NCBI GenBank assembly: GCA_036384495.1 | Contig: DASVMD010000077.1 | Coordinates: 1-13,297, forward strand | Direction: 5' to 3' | DNA length: 13,297 nucleotides | DNA from: JAQGHB01 sp036384495 | Lineage (GTDB): Bacteria > Patescibacteriota > Saccharimonadia > Saccharimonadales > UBA4665 | Part shown: piece after piece, positions 4,708 to 13,014 of the stretch | Layout of the letters: every line of letters begins with the position of its first letter | Numbering within the stretch: the stretch's first letter is position 1 | Translations under genes and position numbers: made by a program | Notes under the pieces: model-generated | What the model was told of the DNA's origin: nothing | Databases searched by the model: none | The model's input: only the letters and a program-made list of their open reading frames with translations

Positions 4708-7518
4708 GTGGCTGATGAGATCGTTGTTAAAGGGGCGCGGGAACACAATTTAAAGAATATTGACGTTACGATTCCGCGTAATCAATTAGTTGTTATCACG
4801 GGTTTGAGCGGGTCAGGCAAATCGAGCCTGGCCTTTGATACCATTTATGCCGAAGGTCAGCGTCGCTACGTTGAGTCGCTTTCGAGTTACGCGCGTCAGT
4901 TCTTGGGGCTCATGGAAAAGCCTGACGTCGATCAAATTGATGGCCTCAGCCCGGCTATTTCCATTGATCAAAAATCTACTTCTCGAAACCCTCGTTCGAC
5001 TGTGGCCACGGTGACTGAAATTTATGATTATTTGCGTCTCTTGTTTGCGCGTATTGGCGTGCCGCACTGTCCAGTCGACGGCAGCGCAGTGGTGCGCCAA
5101 ACGACAACTGGTATTGTCGATCAAGTTGTTGCTACTTCAACTGGTAAGCGACTGATGATCTTGGCGCCGGTTGTCATTGATAAAAAAGGTGCCTTCGAGC
5201 ACATTCCCGAGCAGTATCAACGCGCCGGTTTTGCCCGCGTGCGTGTGGACGGCGTGGTCTATGCGTTGGACGAGTTTCCGCAGCTCGATAAGGCCTATCG
5301 CCACCGCATTGAAGTTGTTGTTGACCGTTTGGTGAACGACGAAGAGAGCCGCAGCCGCTTGGTGCAATCAATTGAGCAAGCACTGGAAGTCGCCGAAGGT
5401 AAGGTGGTAATTTTGGATGCCGATAGCGATCAAACATGGACACATAGTTTAATGTACGCCTGCCCGAAGCACCCAGAAATTTCTATCCCAGAGCTCGAAC
5501 CGCGCACCTTTAGCTTTAACAGCCCGCATGGTGCCTGCCCTGTGTGTACGGGTATTGGTTCGCGCTTGGAAGTTGACCCCGAGCTGGTCATTCCAAATGG
5601 CACGTTGACGATCGCGGAAGGCGCAATCCGTCCGTACAACCGTATCAATGTTGATAACTGGTACATGAAGAAGCTTCAGGCTGTGGCCGATGCACACGGA
5701 TTTAGTCTGCATGTTCCGACCGGTGAGCTGACGCCGGAGCAAATCAATATGATCATGTATGGCACCGGCAATCAGAAATATAAAGTCGGCTTGGGCATGG
5801 GCCGTTCATTCGAAACAACGTATGAGGGTGTGGTTCCAAATCTGGAGCGCCGACACAAAGAAACCGAGAGCGATTTTATTCGCCGTGACATCGAACGTTT
5901 CATGCAGGAAAAACCGTGCCATGCGTGTAAGGGTTTGCGCCTGAAGCCCGAAGTTTTAGCGATTACTGTCGGCGATCATTCAATCATGGATGTTTGCCAG
6001 TTGTCTATCGACGACGCGCTCGGCTGGTTCAATGGCATCAAGCTTAACGCCAAAGAGACCAAAATTGCCGAGATGATTTTGAAAGAAATTGGTGCTCGCT
6101 TGCAGTTCCTGATGGACGTTGGGCTGAACTATCTTAACTTACTCCGCAGCGCTACCACGCTATCTGGTGGCGAGGCTCAGCGTATTCGCTTGGCCACGCA
6201 AATTGGTTCTGGCCTAATGGGCGTGTTGTATGTGTTGGATGAGCCGTCAATTGGCTTGCACCAGCGCGACAACGAACGCTTGATTCGAACCCTAAAGCAC
6301 CTCAAGGAACTCGGCAATACGGTGATTGTGGTTGAGCACGACGAAGACACGATTCGTACCGCTGATTATTTGCTCGATATTGGTCCTGGCGCCGGCATAC
6401 ACGGTGGCGGCGTCGTTGCAGCTGGTTCTCCAGCCGAAGTTATGAAGGTCAAAGACAGCATTACGGCGCAGTATCTATCTGGTTCTAGGGAAATTGCGAC
6501 ACCTAAAAAGCGCCGTGCTGGCAACGGTAAAGTCATTACTATTAAGGGTGCACGCGAAAACAACTTGCAAAACGTTGACGCCGAAATTCCGCTTGGCAAA
6601 CTCGTGGTAGTGAGTGGTGTCAGCGGTTCTGGCAAATCCAGCCTCATTAATGATATTTTGGCCAAAGAATTGCTGGCTCGTTTGCACCGCGCAAACACCG
6701 TGCCCGGCAAGCACGATGACATTGAGGGCATTAAGCAGCTCGACAAAGCGATCATTATCGATCAGTCGCCGATTGGGCGCACGCCGCGCTCTAACCCCGC
6801 TACCTATACTGGCTTGTTCACGCCGATTCGTGAGCTGTTCGCCGGCATGCCAGAAGCCAAGCTGCGCGGCTACAGCGCCGGACGCTTCAGCTTTAACGTC
6901 AAAGGTGGCCGCTGCGAAAACTGCGCGGGCGACGGCATCATCAAAATTGAAATGCACTTTTTGCCGGATGTCTACGTGCCGTGTGAAGTTTGTCACGGCA
7001 AGCGCTACAACCGCGAAGCACTCGAAATCCATTACAAGGGTAAGACTATTAGCGATGTGCTGGAAATGACCTGCGAACAGGCACTGGAGTTTTTCCAGAA
7101 CATTCCGTCGATTGCCCGCAAGCTACAAACATTGGTTGACGTCGGGCTGGGCTATATCGCCTTGGGCCAATCGGCCACAACTTTGAGCGGCGGCGAAGCG
7201 CAGCGCATTAAATTGTCCACTGAGCTTTCACGCCGCCCAACCGGCAAAACTCTGTATATTCTCGATGAGCCAACGACCGGTCTGCACATGGCCGACGTCG
7301 ATAAGTTGCTGCACATGCTGCATGCGCTTGTGGAGAGCGGCAATAGCATGGTGGTTATTGAGCATAATCTGGATGTCATCAAAAACGCCGACTGGCTAAT
7401 CGATATGGGCCCCGAAGGCGGTAGCGGCGGCGGTCAAATTGTGGCCCAAGGCACACCCGAGCAAGTTGCCAAAGTCGCTAAAAGCTACACCGGCCAGTTC
7501 CTCAAGAAAATGCTCTAA
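4708..7518 (+). CDS. uvrA: UvrABC system protein A (excinuclease ATPase subunit)
   Basis: At 936 residues this is a full-length UvrA, the damage-sensing ABC ATPase that loads UvrB in nucleotide excision repair. Two ATPase modules are visible: Walker A at GLSGSGKSS (32-40) and GVSGSGKSS (637-645), signature LSGGEAQRI at 485 and 826, and Walker B with DE at 511-512 and 853-854. Zinc-binding sites are present. In the first, CPKH (252-255) pairs with CPVC (277-280), where a His replaces the second Cys of the E. coli protein; this is a known variant. The third is C736, C739, C759 and C762. A further CHAC pair sits at 404-407. The GTG start has a strong GGGAGG Shine-Dalgarno. uvrB is not in the window; the start of uvrC lies about 5.5 kb downstream. 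Confidence 0.98.
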   Translation: MADEIVVKGAREHNLKNIDVTIPRNQLVVITGLSGSGKSSLAFDTIYAEGQRRYVESLSSYARQFLGLMEKPDVDQIDGLSPAISIDQKSTSRNPRSTVATVTEIYDYLRLLFARIGVPHCPVDGSAVVRQTTTGIVDQVVATSTGKRLMILAPVVIDKKGAFEHIPEQYQRAGFARVRVDGVVYALDEFPQLDKAYRHRIEVVVDRLVNDEESRSRLVQSIEQALEVAEGKVVILDADSDQTWTHSLMYACPKHPEISIPELEPRTFSFNSPHGACPVCTGIGSRLEVDPELVIPNGTLTIAEGAIRPYNRINVDNWYMKKLQAVADAHGFSLHVPTGELTPEQINMIMYGTGNQKYKVGLGMGRSFETTYEGVVPNLERRHKETESDFIRRDIERFMQEKPCHACKGLRLKPEVLAITVGDHSIMDVCQLSIDDALGWFNGIKLNAKETKIAEMILKEIGARLQFLMDVGLNYLNLLRSATTLSGGEAQRIRLATQIGSGLMGVLYVLDEPSIGLHQRDNERLIRTLKHLKELGNTVIVVEHDEDTIRTADYLLDIGPGAGIHGGGVVAAGSPAEVMKVKDSITAQYLSGSREIATPKKRRAGNGKVITIKGARENNLQNVDAEIPLGKLVVVSGVSGSGKSSLINDILAKELLARLHRANTVPGKHDDIEGIKQLDKAIIIDQSPIGRTPRSNPATYTGLFTPIRELFAGMPEAKLRGYSAGRFSFNVKGGRCENCAGDGIIKIEMHFLPDVYVPCEVCHGKRYNREALEIHYKGKTISDVLEMTCEQALEFFQNIPSIARKLQTLVDVGLGYIALGQSATTLSGGEAQRIKLSTELSRRPTGKTLYILDEPTTGLHMADVDKLLHMLHALVESGNSMVVIEHNLDVIKNADWLIDMGPEGGSGGGQIVAQGTPEQVAKVAKSYTGQFLKKML

Positions 7519-7527
7519 TAGCGATTC

Positions 7528-7536
7528 TGATAAACT
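7528..7536 (+). promoter_or_regulatory. Extended -10 before the P-loop kinase (leaderless)
   Basis: TGATAAACT fits TGnTAnnnT and ends 7 nt before the ATG at 7544, the same geometry as at sbcB. A TATAAG at 7536-7541 is too close to the ATG to be the -10. Readthrough from uvrA, 25 nt upstream, is also likely. Confidence 0.4.
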
Positions 7537-7543
7537 ATAAGAT

Positions 7544-8074
7544 ATGGCTTTAATATATGTAACCGGACCTGCTGGGGCTGGAAAATCTACGGCGACGGAA
7601 GAACTTCGACGGCGTGGCTATGAAGCTCACGATGGCGACGATGAGTTGTGCGCTTGGTATAACGATGAAACTGGAAAGATGACTACATATCCTAATGATA
7701 AGGCTAGTCGGCCAGATGACTGGGAAGACCGACACTCATTTAAGTTTTCCGTGCAGCGCATTGCTGAACTAGCACAAAAAGCTAAAGGAAAGACTGTTTT
7801 TGTTTGTGGTAATGCAATGGGTAATGATCTTGAAGTAGCAGATGATTATTTTGATCAAGTTATTTGTTTGACGTTGGATGAGGCGACTATGATACGACGC
7901 GTATCAACACGCACAAACAATGCATACGGCAATGATCCAGATGAGCAAGCAATCATGTGCAGGGATTTCCAGCGGACACTAGATAGGTACAAAAGCTATG
8001 GAGCGCAATTCGTGGATTCCATGAGGCCAGTTAGTCGTGTCGTGGAAGATATTTTGAAGCTCGCCATGCCCTAA
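7544..8074 (+). CDS. P-loop nucleotide kinase-like protein (AAA_18/AAA_33-like)
   Basis: A 176-residue protein with a clear Walker A, GPAGAGKST (8-16; K14, S15), directly after the first strand, as in small P-loop kinases (adenylate, shikimate and nucleoside kinases). A possible substrate region follows, with GDDELCAWY (31-39). VFVCGNAMG (85-93) is a second core strand in the Walker B position, and VICLTLDEATMIRRVSTRT (106-124) resembles the strand-plus-lid segment with lid arginines R118, R119 and R123. The substrate cannot be told from the sequence. No Shine-Dalgarno precedes the ATG; the extended -10 at 7528-7536 suggests a leaderless transcript. The gene is noticeably richer in A/T-ending codons than uvrA, which hints at a different history. 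It ends 2 nt from the convergent dedA gene. Confidence 0.85.
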   Translation: MALIYVTGPAGAGKSTATEELRRRGYEAHDGDDELCAWYNDETGKMTTYPNDKASRPDDWEDRHSFKFSVQRIAELAQKAKGKTVFVCGNAMGNDLEVADDYFDQVICLTLDEATMIRRVSTRTNNAYGNDPDEQAIMCRDFQRTLDRYKSYGAQFVDSMRPVSRVVEDILKLAMP

Positions 8075-8076
8075 AG

Positions 8077-8697
8077 CTAGTCTCTTTTCGCAGACCTGCC
8101 GATGCGGCGTTTTGCTAAGATCGCTTTACCGAGGTGGTAGAGTGCTGGGCCAAGCGTAATTGCCATAACGGCCACAACTGCTAATACAATGTAGTGGTCA
8201 ATGTTCGGGATCTTGGAACCAAACCAATAGCCCACAAGCGTGACAATCGTTGCCCACGCGATATCGCCGATGGCGTTAAAGATGACGAATTGCTTGTAGT
8301 CCATGCCGGCAGCGCCAGCCACTGGTGATACGAAGGTGCGCACCACTGGTACAAAGTGCCCGATGAGCATGGTGCGGCTGCCGTATTTGTCATAAAAGGC
8401 ATGGGCGCGGTCGATGTATTCTTTGTTAAAGATGAGACTGTCTTTTTTGTGGAACAGGCGTGGGCCAAAGCGGCGACCGATGTGAAAACCGACGTTATCT
8501 CCGGCAATGGCTGCCACTGCGACGACCAAAATGATAAGTGGTAGTGACATCTTGCCTTGCGCTGCAAAAATACCTGCGGTGAGCAGTAGGGTATCGCCAG
8601 GGAAGAAGAAGCCCACAAACATGCCGGATTCTGCAAAAATGATTGCCGCAATAAGGAGTAGGCCGCCGGCTTGGATGATGTGGGAGACGTCAAACAT
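8077..8697 (-). CDS. DedA family membrane protein (SNARE-associated/VTT domain)
   Basis: A 206-residue polytopic membrane protein with the DedA (VTT) family layout. The family motif E23-S-G and FFPGDTLLLTAG (31-42) form the first re-entrant and membrane segment. AGDNVGFHIGRRFG (65-78) carries the conserved G-D-x-x-G-Y/F-x-I-G-R. HFVPVVRTFVSPVAGAAGM (114-132) is the hallmark second block, with R120. Later membrane segments lie at about 141-160 and 169-188, and the protein ends in a basic tail (AKRRIGRSAKRD). DedA proteins are proton-coupled transporters or lipid scramblases/flippases; some translocate undecaprenyl phosphate. The ATG at 8697 has a closely spaced AGGGG (8705-8701). The gene is divergent from bL25, and its -10 overlaps the bL25 -35. 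Confidence 0.93.
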   Translation of the reverse strand: MFDVSHIIQAGGLLLIAAIIFAESGMFVGFFFPGDTLLLTAGIFAAQGKMSLPLIILVVAVAAIAGDNVGFHIGRRFGPRLFHKKDSLIFNKEYIDRAHAFYDKYGSRTMLIGHFVPVVRTFVSPVAGAAGMDYKQFVIFNAIGDIAWATIVTLVGYWFGSKIPNIDHYIVLAVVAVMAITLGPALYHLGKAILAKRRIGRSAKRD

Positions 8698-8708
8698 GTC
8701 CCCCTAGC

Positions 8709-8737
8709 TTAACATACCTCGCTCAATCTGTTATACT
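8709..8737 (+). promoter_or_regulatory. Promoter of the bL25 gene
   Basis: TTAACA (8709-8714), a 17-bp spacer, then TATACT (8732-8737), with TG at 8729-8730 making an extended -10 as well. It is the most complete plus-strand promoter in the window and fits a highly expressed ribosomal gene. The start near 8744 leaves a leader of about 23 nt with AGGAGG at 8751-8756. Confidence 0.7.
8711..8716 (-). promoter_or_regulatory. Possible -10 element of dedA
   Basis: On the minus strand TATGTT (8716-8711) lies 13 nt before the dedA ATG, predicting a leader of only about 6 nt. It shares bases with the -35 of the divergent bL25 promoter, so polymerase binding at the two could exclude each other. The hexamer is only a moderate match. 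Confidence 0.35.
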
Positions 8738-8766
8738 AGATGATAGAAATAGGAGGAACGACTGAT

Positions 8767-9525
8767 ATGGCGCAAGATGTAATTTCATTGACTCTGCAAC
8801 CCCGCGAAGTAACCGGCAAAGCCGTTAAACACTTACGAAAAGAAGGTAACATTCCAGCGGTCATCCACGACCACGGTAAAGAATCCGTTATCGTACAAGG
8901 CAATGCCGTTGAAATGTCCAAAGTCTGGCAGAAGGCTGGCAAACACCACCCTGTCGAACTCAAAACAGACAAGCAGAGCTACGTAGCGCTTATCAAAGAC
9001 GCCGAATTTGATCCTAAAAAGCACCTGCTAACGCACTTGGTTTTTAACGCCGTCGATAAGAACCAAAAAGTTGAGGCCGAGATTCCAATCCATGCTAAAT
9101 ACGATGAAGGCAACGAATCCAGCCCTGCCGAGCGCAATGGCTTTATCGTGCTGAGTCAGCTGGAAACCGTATCGGTTAAGGCTCTGGCCAACAAATTGCC
9201 CGATTTCATTGAATATAATGCCGAAAAACTGGTAGAAGTTGGTGATCATGTCACCGTCGCGGACCTGATCATTCCTGAAGGCGTTGAAGTCGAAATCGAG
9301 GGCGAACACGCCGTGGCAACCGTTTACGAGCCAAGCGCTCTGGCCGCAGCCAACGATGCTGCCGGTGGTGATGCCGAACCGGAAGACGCCGAAAACGTTG
9401 ATTCAGAGCACGAAAGCAGCGCCGAAGAAGGTACGCAAGCCGCAGAATCCAAGCCAGGCGGTAAAGATCAGGACGAGCCTAAGCCTACTTCTGTAGAAGC
9501 CGCCAAAGACGAGGCCAAAGAGTAA
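8767..9525 (+). CDS. rplY: Large ribosomal subunit protein bL25 (CTC/TL5 form)
   Basis: This is the long form of bL25 (general stress protein CTC/TL5), which binds 5S rRNA in the large subunit. The 252 residues divide into an N-terminal L25 domain (about 5-95, with LRKEGNIPAVIHDHG at 23-37), the C-terminal beta domain of the CTC type (about 100-188, with PIHAKYDEG, LPDFIEYN and GDHVTVADL), and an acidic Ala/Glu/Asp-rich tail (about 195-252). The annotated start is the ATG at 8767, because AGGAGG (8751-8756) lies 10 nt upstream. An in-frame ATG at 8740 would come before the predicted transcription start and would have the Shine-Dalgarno inside the gene. The tail is longer than usual for ribosomal L25 but acidic tails are known in this family. 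Confidence 0.95.
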   Translation: MAQDVISLTLQPREVTGKAVKHLRKEGNIPAVIHDHGKESVIVQGNAVEMSKVWQKAGKHHPVELKTDKQSYVALIKDAEFDPKKHLLTHLVFNAVDKNQKVEAEIPIHAKYDEGNESSPAERNGFIVLSQLETVSVKALANKLPDFIEYNAEKLVEVGDHVTVADLIIPEGVEVEIEGEHAVATVYEPSALAAANDAAGGDAEPEDAENVDSEHESSAEEGTQAAESKPGGKDQDEPKPTSVEAAKDEAKE

Positions 9526-9535
9526 GCACAAGCAT

Positions 9536-9557
9536 TTCTACTTCGTAGGGTGTAGAA
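9536..9557. repeat. Inverted repeat overlapping the methyltransferase -10
   Basis: TTCTAC (9536-9541) and GTAGAA (9552-9557) are reverse complements 10 nt apart, and a nested CTAC/GTAG lies at 9538-9548. The right arm coincides with the -10 TAGAAT. No T-tract follows, so an operator is as likely as a terminator. Confidence 0.3.
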
Positions 9558-9558
9558 T
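9553..9558 (+). promoter_or_regulatory. -10 element of the methyltransferase gene (leaderless)
   Basis: TAGAAT ends 6 nt before the ATG at 9565, so the transcript should start at or next to the start codon. No Shine-Dalgarno is present and no -35 is evident. Confidence 0.45.
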
Positions 9559-9564
9559 ACTAGT

Positions 9565-10347
9565 ATGAGCACCGTGGAGCCGGCACCCTTTGACGAAGTG
9601 GCTAGCATCTTTGCCGATTACGGCACATCACTCCGCGGCTTTGTGCGGTACAAGCTAACGCAGCAAAATTTGGAAGCGGTTTTGCCAAAAAAGAAGCTGC
9701 GAGTACTGGACATCGGCGGTGGAAATGGACCGGATGCCGCTTGGCTGGCGCAGCTTGGACATCGGGTGACACTTTTGGAGCCATCTACTGAACAGCGGGA
9801 ATACGCTGAACGTCGTTTCAATTTCTTTTTAACAGAAGATTCCCGAGAACGTATTGAGCTAATACCATCGACACTTGACGAGTTTAGCTCCGACAAAACC
9901 TACGATTTAGTGCTGGTGCACGGCGTGGCCATGTATCAAACCAAGCCAGCTGAGCTTATTGAGCAAGCCACAAAACGAGTCGCTCCAGGCGGCCTGATAT
10001 CAATACTGGAAAAAGGTTATTGGGGCGCCGAAGCGCGTATGGTTTGGCGGCAGGATTTTGAAGGGCTGGAAATACTGCGTAAAACCAAGCGCTACACTAA
10101 TAATTTGCAACAAGAGGTCTACGCCTTTTTGCCTGAAGAACTCGAGCAGCTGCTTACAGACGCCAAGCTTAAAATTGTTAACTGGAGCGGCACCCGGGTA
10201 CTCACCGATGAAATCCGGATGGAAGTTGCAGATTTAGACCAAAGCGTTATCAATGACATCGTGGCGCTTGAGTACGAGCACGGTCATAATCCATCAATTC
10301 GTGGCCATGGCCAAATGCTGCATTTTATAGCTCGCCGGCCAAAATAG
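9565..10347 (+). CDS. SAM-dependent methyltransferase, CmoM/SmtA-like
   Basis: A 260-residue class I methyltransferase. Motif I is VLDIGGGNG (47-55), with E72 at the end of the second strand as the likely ribose-binding acid, VLVHGVAMY (116-124) as the motif IV region, and APGGLISI (140-147) as the post-motif. It resembles E. coli CmoM (SmtA) well beyond the fold: the start FDEVASIFADYGT (9-21), G-T-R-V...D...R (209-218) and the end ALEYEHGHNPSIRGHGQMLHFIARRP (234-259) line up with CmoM blocks. CmoM methylates 5-carboxymethoxyuridine at tRNA position 34. Whether this substrate exists here depends on CmoA and CmoB, which are not seen. trhO, which makes the ho5U34 precursor, lies one gene downstream. 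The start ATG is 6 nt after a -10, consistent with leaderless expression. Confidence 0.88.
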   Translation: MSTVEPAPFDEVASIFADYGTSLRGFVRYKLTQQNLEAVLPKKKLRVLDIGGGNGPDAAWLAQLGHRVTLLEPSTEQREYAERRFNFFLTEDSRERIELIPSTLDEFSSDKTYDLVLVHGVAMYQTKPAELIEQATKRVAPGGLISILEKGYWGAEARMVWRQDFEGLEILRKTKRYTNNLQQEVYAFLPEELEQLLTDAKLKIVNWSGTRVLTDEIRMEVADLDQSVINDIVALEYEHGHNPSIRGHGQMLHFIARRPK

Positions 10348-10360
10348 GGCTCCCGGTAAT

Positions 10361-10389
10361 TTGCTAAATACCGCCAGAAATCGTATACT
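10361..10389 (+). promoter_or_regulatory. Promoter of the tail-anchored protein gene
   Basis: TTGCTA (10361-10366), a 17-bp spacer, then TATACT (10384-10389). Transcription from about 10396 leaves a leader of about 42 nt to the ATG at 10438, with no Shine-Dalgarno. A second TATACT (10432-10437) abuts the ATG and is too close to serve this start. Confidence 0.5.
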
Positions 10390-10437
10390 AAGCTGTTTGC
10401 AAATGCACGTATAGCAAGCAATTTGACCTCTTATACT

Positions 10438-12081
10438 ATGAACGAATATTTGCCACCAACGCCACCTGGGCCCAATCCCGAATCGTTAGAAACCAAAGAC
10501 GGTAAAAATAAGGACAAAACAACCGACTCCAAAGGCATCGGTAAGTTTGCCATGCGTCGTACTCCTAAAGAAGAGAAAGGTACCGAGGAGTCGCGAGAAA
10601 GTTTATTTTTGAAGCCAGAAAAACCAAATATAGAAACCAAAGATGAAGCGCCTGCTGCCGAGACTGATGCTCAACCCAAAAATCCAGAACACCTCACTGA
10701 AGAAGAAGTTGCGCTGACGTGGCAGCAATTGGCAGAGGCCCATGAGCAGCAAGCCGCTGCTGCCCCAACTCCAGAAAATCCGGTAGAGCAAACCGCTGAG
10801 GCCGATGTCAGCGATCTCCGTCAGCGGATCATAGATGGCCAGGACCCGGAAGTGGCGCTTAGTGAAAAGCTAAGCGAATCTGATATACATGAAGCCACTC
10901 CTTCAGAGTCACCACAGCCAGAACAAGAGGAAACAATTGAGCCAGAGCCGCCTGTAAATGAGGACTTTCCGCTTGATAAGTCGCTGGAAATACCTCGAGA
11001 TACGGCCGTAGGCAATGAGCCACAAATGACATCTACAGACGGAGGCGCACGACCACCTCGCCGTTCTCCAAATCCGCTCATCCCGCGAGCGACGCCGTTC
11101 GGGTCCTCTGGTTCGGGTTTGTATACCAAAAATATTGCGGCCGCCGGCGGCCGTCCGGGAGCCACGTTTAAGCCCGAATACGTGCCGGTCAAAGATGAGA
11201 CCTTGCTTGGCATACTGCCTGGTGCTATCGTGGGTTATATTATTGGTCGGCGTCGAGGTAAGGCCAAGGCCGAAAGCCAGGCTAGCAAAGTTCGTAAATC
11301 TCTGGAGAAAAAGGTGGAGTCATTGGAGCAAGATTTAAGCTTTAAAGAAAATCAGGTTCGTCAGGCATCGCGCGAAAAGGCTCGACGCCAGGCTGTAGCT
11401 GCCGTGGAAACGCCAGCCAAAGAAAAAGCGCCTAGTGTTGAGCGCCGAGCGCCAGCACCCGAGGCCCACCAACTTCACGGCAAAAAATCTGCTCCAGAAA
11501 GCATTGGAAAAGTGCTGGTTCAGGCAGAGTCAGTGCCAGTTTTGGAGGCAGCTGAGGCCGCGGTTATGTCTATCGAGAAGCCACAAAAACAACCTGCCGC
11601 AAAATCTTCTGAAAAACAAATCGAAACCATTAGTCATGCAGAGCTACTTGAGCTTAGCGAAAAGATTGATGTCAATGGCAGTACCCTCAAGCAGATCTAT
11701 GAAACGCGACTAGTGAGCGAAAAGGGCTTGCGCCGTTTGGTGGCCGAGCACTTGAGTGGAGGCGACGTTAAAAAAGGCTTGCGCCGCGAAATCGTGGAGC
11801 GCGAAATTGATTTTGAGCGCGATCCCATTATGCGCGATAGCGCTCACCAGCAGACCGCGCCAAGCGGTGGCGGTTCCACAAAACTGCAGGAGTTTTTAGA
11901 AAAAGCCGACGCCGTGCCTCACGACAACCAAGAAGAGGTAGCATTTATAAAAGCTCGCGCTGAGTACGAAGAACGCGAACGCGCCAAGCAACAAAGCCGC
12001 CGTCGGGTGCTCGACGTATCGATGATCACCAGTATCGTGGTGCTCGCCATTTTATTAACAATACTGCTCCTTCAGCACTAA
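10438..12081 (+). CDS. Tail-anchored, Pro/Glu-rich coiled-coil protein of unknown function
   Basis: A 547-residue protein without a named domain. Residues 1-255 are a low-complexity, disordered Pro/Glu/Lys-rich region. A hydrophobic segment [15 protein letters not shown] (256-270) is followed at once by RRRGKAK and a charged helical stretch (about 279-315) likely to form a coiled coil. After another disordered linker comes a compact charged domain (about 398-467) with [36 protein letters not shown] and [13 protein letters not shown] short helical linker ends in QSRRRVL and a C-terminal membrane helix (about 529-546). It has two candidate membrane segments and a bare end, so it is probably tail-anchored with the bulk cytoplasmic. 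Similar architecture recurs in Saccharibacteria as hypothetical proteins, by my recollection. A TTG at 10423 is an alternative start. Confidence 0.85.
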   Translation: MNEYLPPTPPGPNPESLETKDGKNKDKTTDSKGIGKFAMRRTPKEEKGTEESRESLFLKPEKPNIETKDEAPAAETDAQPKNPEHLTEEEVALTWQQLAEAHEQQAAAAPTPENPVEQTAEADVSDLRQRIIDGQDPEVALSEKLSESDIHEATPSESPQPEQEETIEPEPPVNEDFPLDKSLEIPRDTAVGNEPQMTSTDGGARPPRRSPNPLIPRATPFGSSGSGLYTKNIAAAGGRPGATFKPEYVPVKDETLLGILPGAIVGYIIGRRRGKAKAESQASKVRKSLEKKVESLEQDLSFKENQVRQASREKARRQAVAAVETPAKEKAPSVERRAPAPEAHQLHGKKSAPESIGKVLVQAESVPVLEAAEAAVMSIEKPQKQPAAKSSEKQIETISHAELLELSEKIDVNGSTLKQIYETRLVSEKGLRRLVAEHLSGGDVKKGLRREIVEREIDFERDPIMRDSAHQQTAPSGGGSTKLQEFLEKADAVPHDNQEEVAFIKARAEYEERERAKQQSRRRVLDVSMITSIVVLAILLTILLLQH

Positions 12082-12085
12082 GAGG

Positions 12086-12091
12086 TACAAT
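12086..12091 (+). promoter_or_regulatory. -10 element of trhO (leaderless)
   Basis: TACAAT ends 6 nt before the ATG at 12098, in the 16-nt gap after the previous gene. The predicted transcript starts at or near the ATG. There is no -35 and no Shine-Dalgarno at the proper distance. Confidence 0.45.
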
Positions 12092-12097
12092 AGAGAC

Positions 12098-12970
12098 ATG
12101 CAAAAAGTCATTCTATATTACAAATTTACCCCAATTAAAGATCCTGAGGCGGTGCGTTTATGGCAGCGTACTTTGGCGGAAAAGTTAGACCTTAAGGGCC
12201 GAATTTTACTGGCCGACCACGGCATTAACGGCACGCTAGGCGGTGATGTCAAGGCTCTCAAGCAGTACATTAAAGAGACCAAAACCTATGCTGGCTTTAA
12301 AGACACTGTTTTTAAATGGAGCGAAGGTGGCCGTGATGATTTCCCTCGCTTGAGTGTTAAAGTGCGCGATGAAATTGTAACCTTCGGCGCACGCGATGAA
12401 ATTAAGGTCGATGAGAAGGGGATTGTTGGCGGCGGCAAACACCTCAAGCCGGAACAAGTCCATAAGCTGGTTGAAGAGCGCGACGATGTCATCTTTTTTG
12501 ATGGCCGTAACGCCTACGAAGCGGCCGTCGGAAAGTTTAAAGACGCCGTGGTGCCAAATGTGGCGCACACCCGCGATTTCGCTAAAGAACTCGAAGATCC
12601 CAAATATAACGACATCAAGGACAAGCCAATCGTTACCTACTGCACCGGCGGCATCCGCTGCGAAGTGCTGAGCGCCATGATGAAAAACCGCGGCTTCCAA
12701 GAGGTCTACCAAATTGACGGCGGCATCGTCAAATACGGTGAAACCTACGCCGATGACGGCCTATGGGAAGGCTCTCTCTACGTGTTCGACGACCGCATGG
12801 GCGTCAAATTTTCCGATAAGGCCAAAGATATCGGTGTCTGCGTACACTGCGGTGGCAAAACCAGCAACTACGAAAACTGCGCCGATGTAGCCTGCAACGA
12901 TCTCATTTTAATATGTAAAGACTGCGCTCCATCTCAAAAATACTGCGCTTTGCATAAAGTAACCGTCTAG
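12098..12970 (+). CDS. trhO: tRNA uridine(34) hydroxylase TrhO (YceA/UPF0176, rhodanese domain)
   Basis: This 290-residue protein has the complete TrhO layout. An N-terminal ferredoxin-like domain begins [10 protein letters not shown] (7-16) and contains [12 protein letters not shown] (38-49) and [15 protein letters not shown] (80-94). A rhodanese domain carries [11 protein letters not shown] (131-141) and the active loop CTGGIRCE (182-189, catalytic C182). A C-terminal cysteine-rich segment follows (C248, C251, C261, C266, C273, C276, C283), typical of the family. TrhO hydroxylates U34 of certain tRNAs to 5-hydroxyuridine using oxygen. This is the first step toward cmo5U or mo5U at the wobble base. 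The gene starts 16 nt after the tail-anchored protein gene and has its own -10 (12086-12091). A CmoM-like methyltransferase lies two genes upstream. Confidence 0.95.
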   Translation: MQKVILYYKFTPIKDPEAVRLWQRTLAEKLDLKGRILLADHGINGTLGGDVKALKQYIKETKTYAGFKDTVFKWSEGGRDDFPRLSVKVRDEIVTFGARDEIKVDEKGIVGGGKHLKPEQVHKLVEERDDVIFFDGRNAYEAAVGKFKDAVVPNVAHTRDFAKELEDPKYNDIKDKPIVTYCTGGIRCEVLSAMMKNRGFQEVYQIDGGIVKYGETYADDGLWEGSLYVFDDRMGVKFSDKAKDIGVCVHCGGKTSNYENCADVACNDLILICKDCAPSQKYCALHKVTV

Positions 12971-12973
12971 CGC

Positions 12974-12995
12974 GTGCCGCACGACTGGCGTTTTT
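12974..12995 (+). terminator. Weak candidate terminator after trhO
   Basis: GTGCC (12974-12978) can pair with GGCGT (12987-12991) as 3 Watson-Crick and 2 wobble pairs, followed by a run of T (12991-12995). It is the only terminator-like element seen in the window and is weak. A -10-like TAAAAT follows at 13000. Confidence 0.22.
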
Positions 12996-12999
12996 AGTT

Positions 13000-13005
13000 T
13001 AAAAT
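13000..13005 (+). promoter_or_regulatory. Possible -10 element of uvrC
   Basis: TAAAAT ends 9 nt before the uvrC ATG, predicting a leader of 2-3 nt. AGAGG (13006-13010) sits between them and would be a Shine-Dalgarno only if transcription starts further upstream. Confidence 0.35.
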
Positions 13006-13014
13006 AGAGGTAGT

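Noticed and set aside
6475..7032. A 185-codon open frame antisense to uvrA
   Set aside because: It lies fully inside uvrA on the other strand, has no ribosome site or promoter, and its composition follows the reverse complement of uvrA codons.
8181..8693. A 170-codon minus-strand open frame inside dedA
   Set aside because: It is a frame-shifted shadow of dedA. The dedA frame has the conserved E-S-G and F-x-P-x-x-R motifs; this frame has low-complexity Ser/Cys/Pro content.
8740..8766. ATG at 8740 as the start of bL25
   Set aside because: It would lie upstream of the predicted transcription start and put the AGGAGG site inside the coding region; the ATG at 8767 has the proper Shine-Dalgarno.
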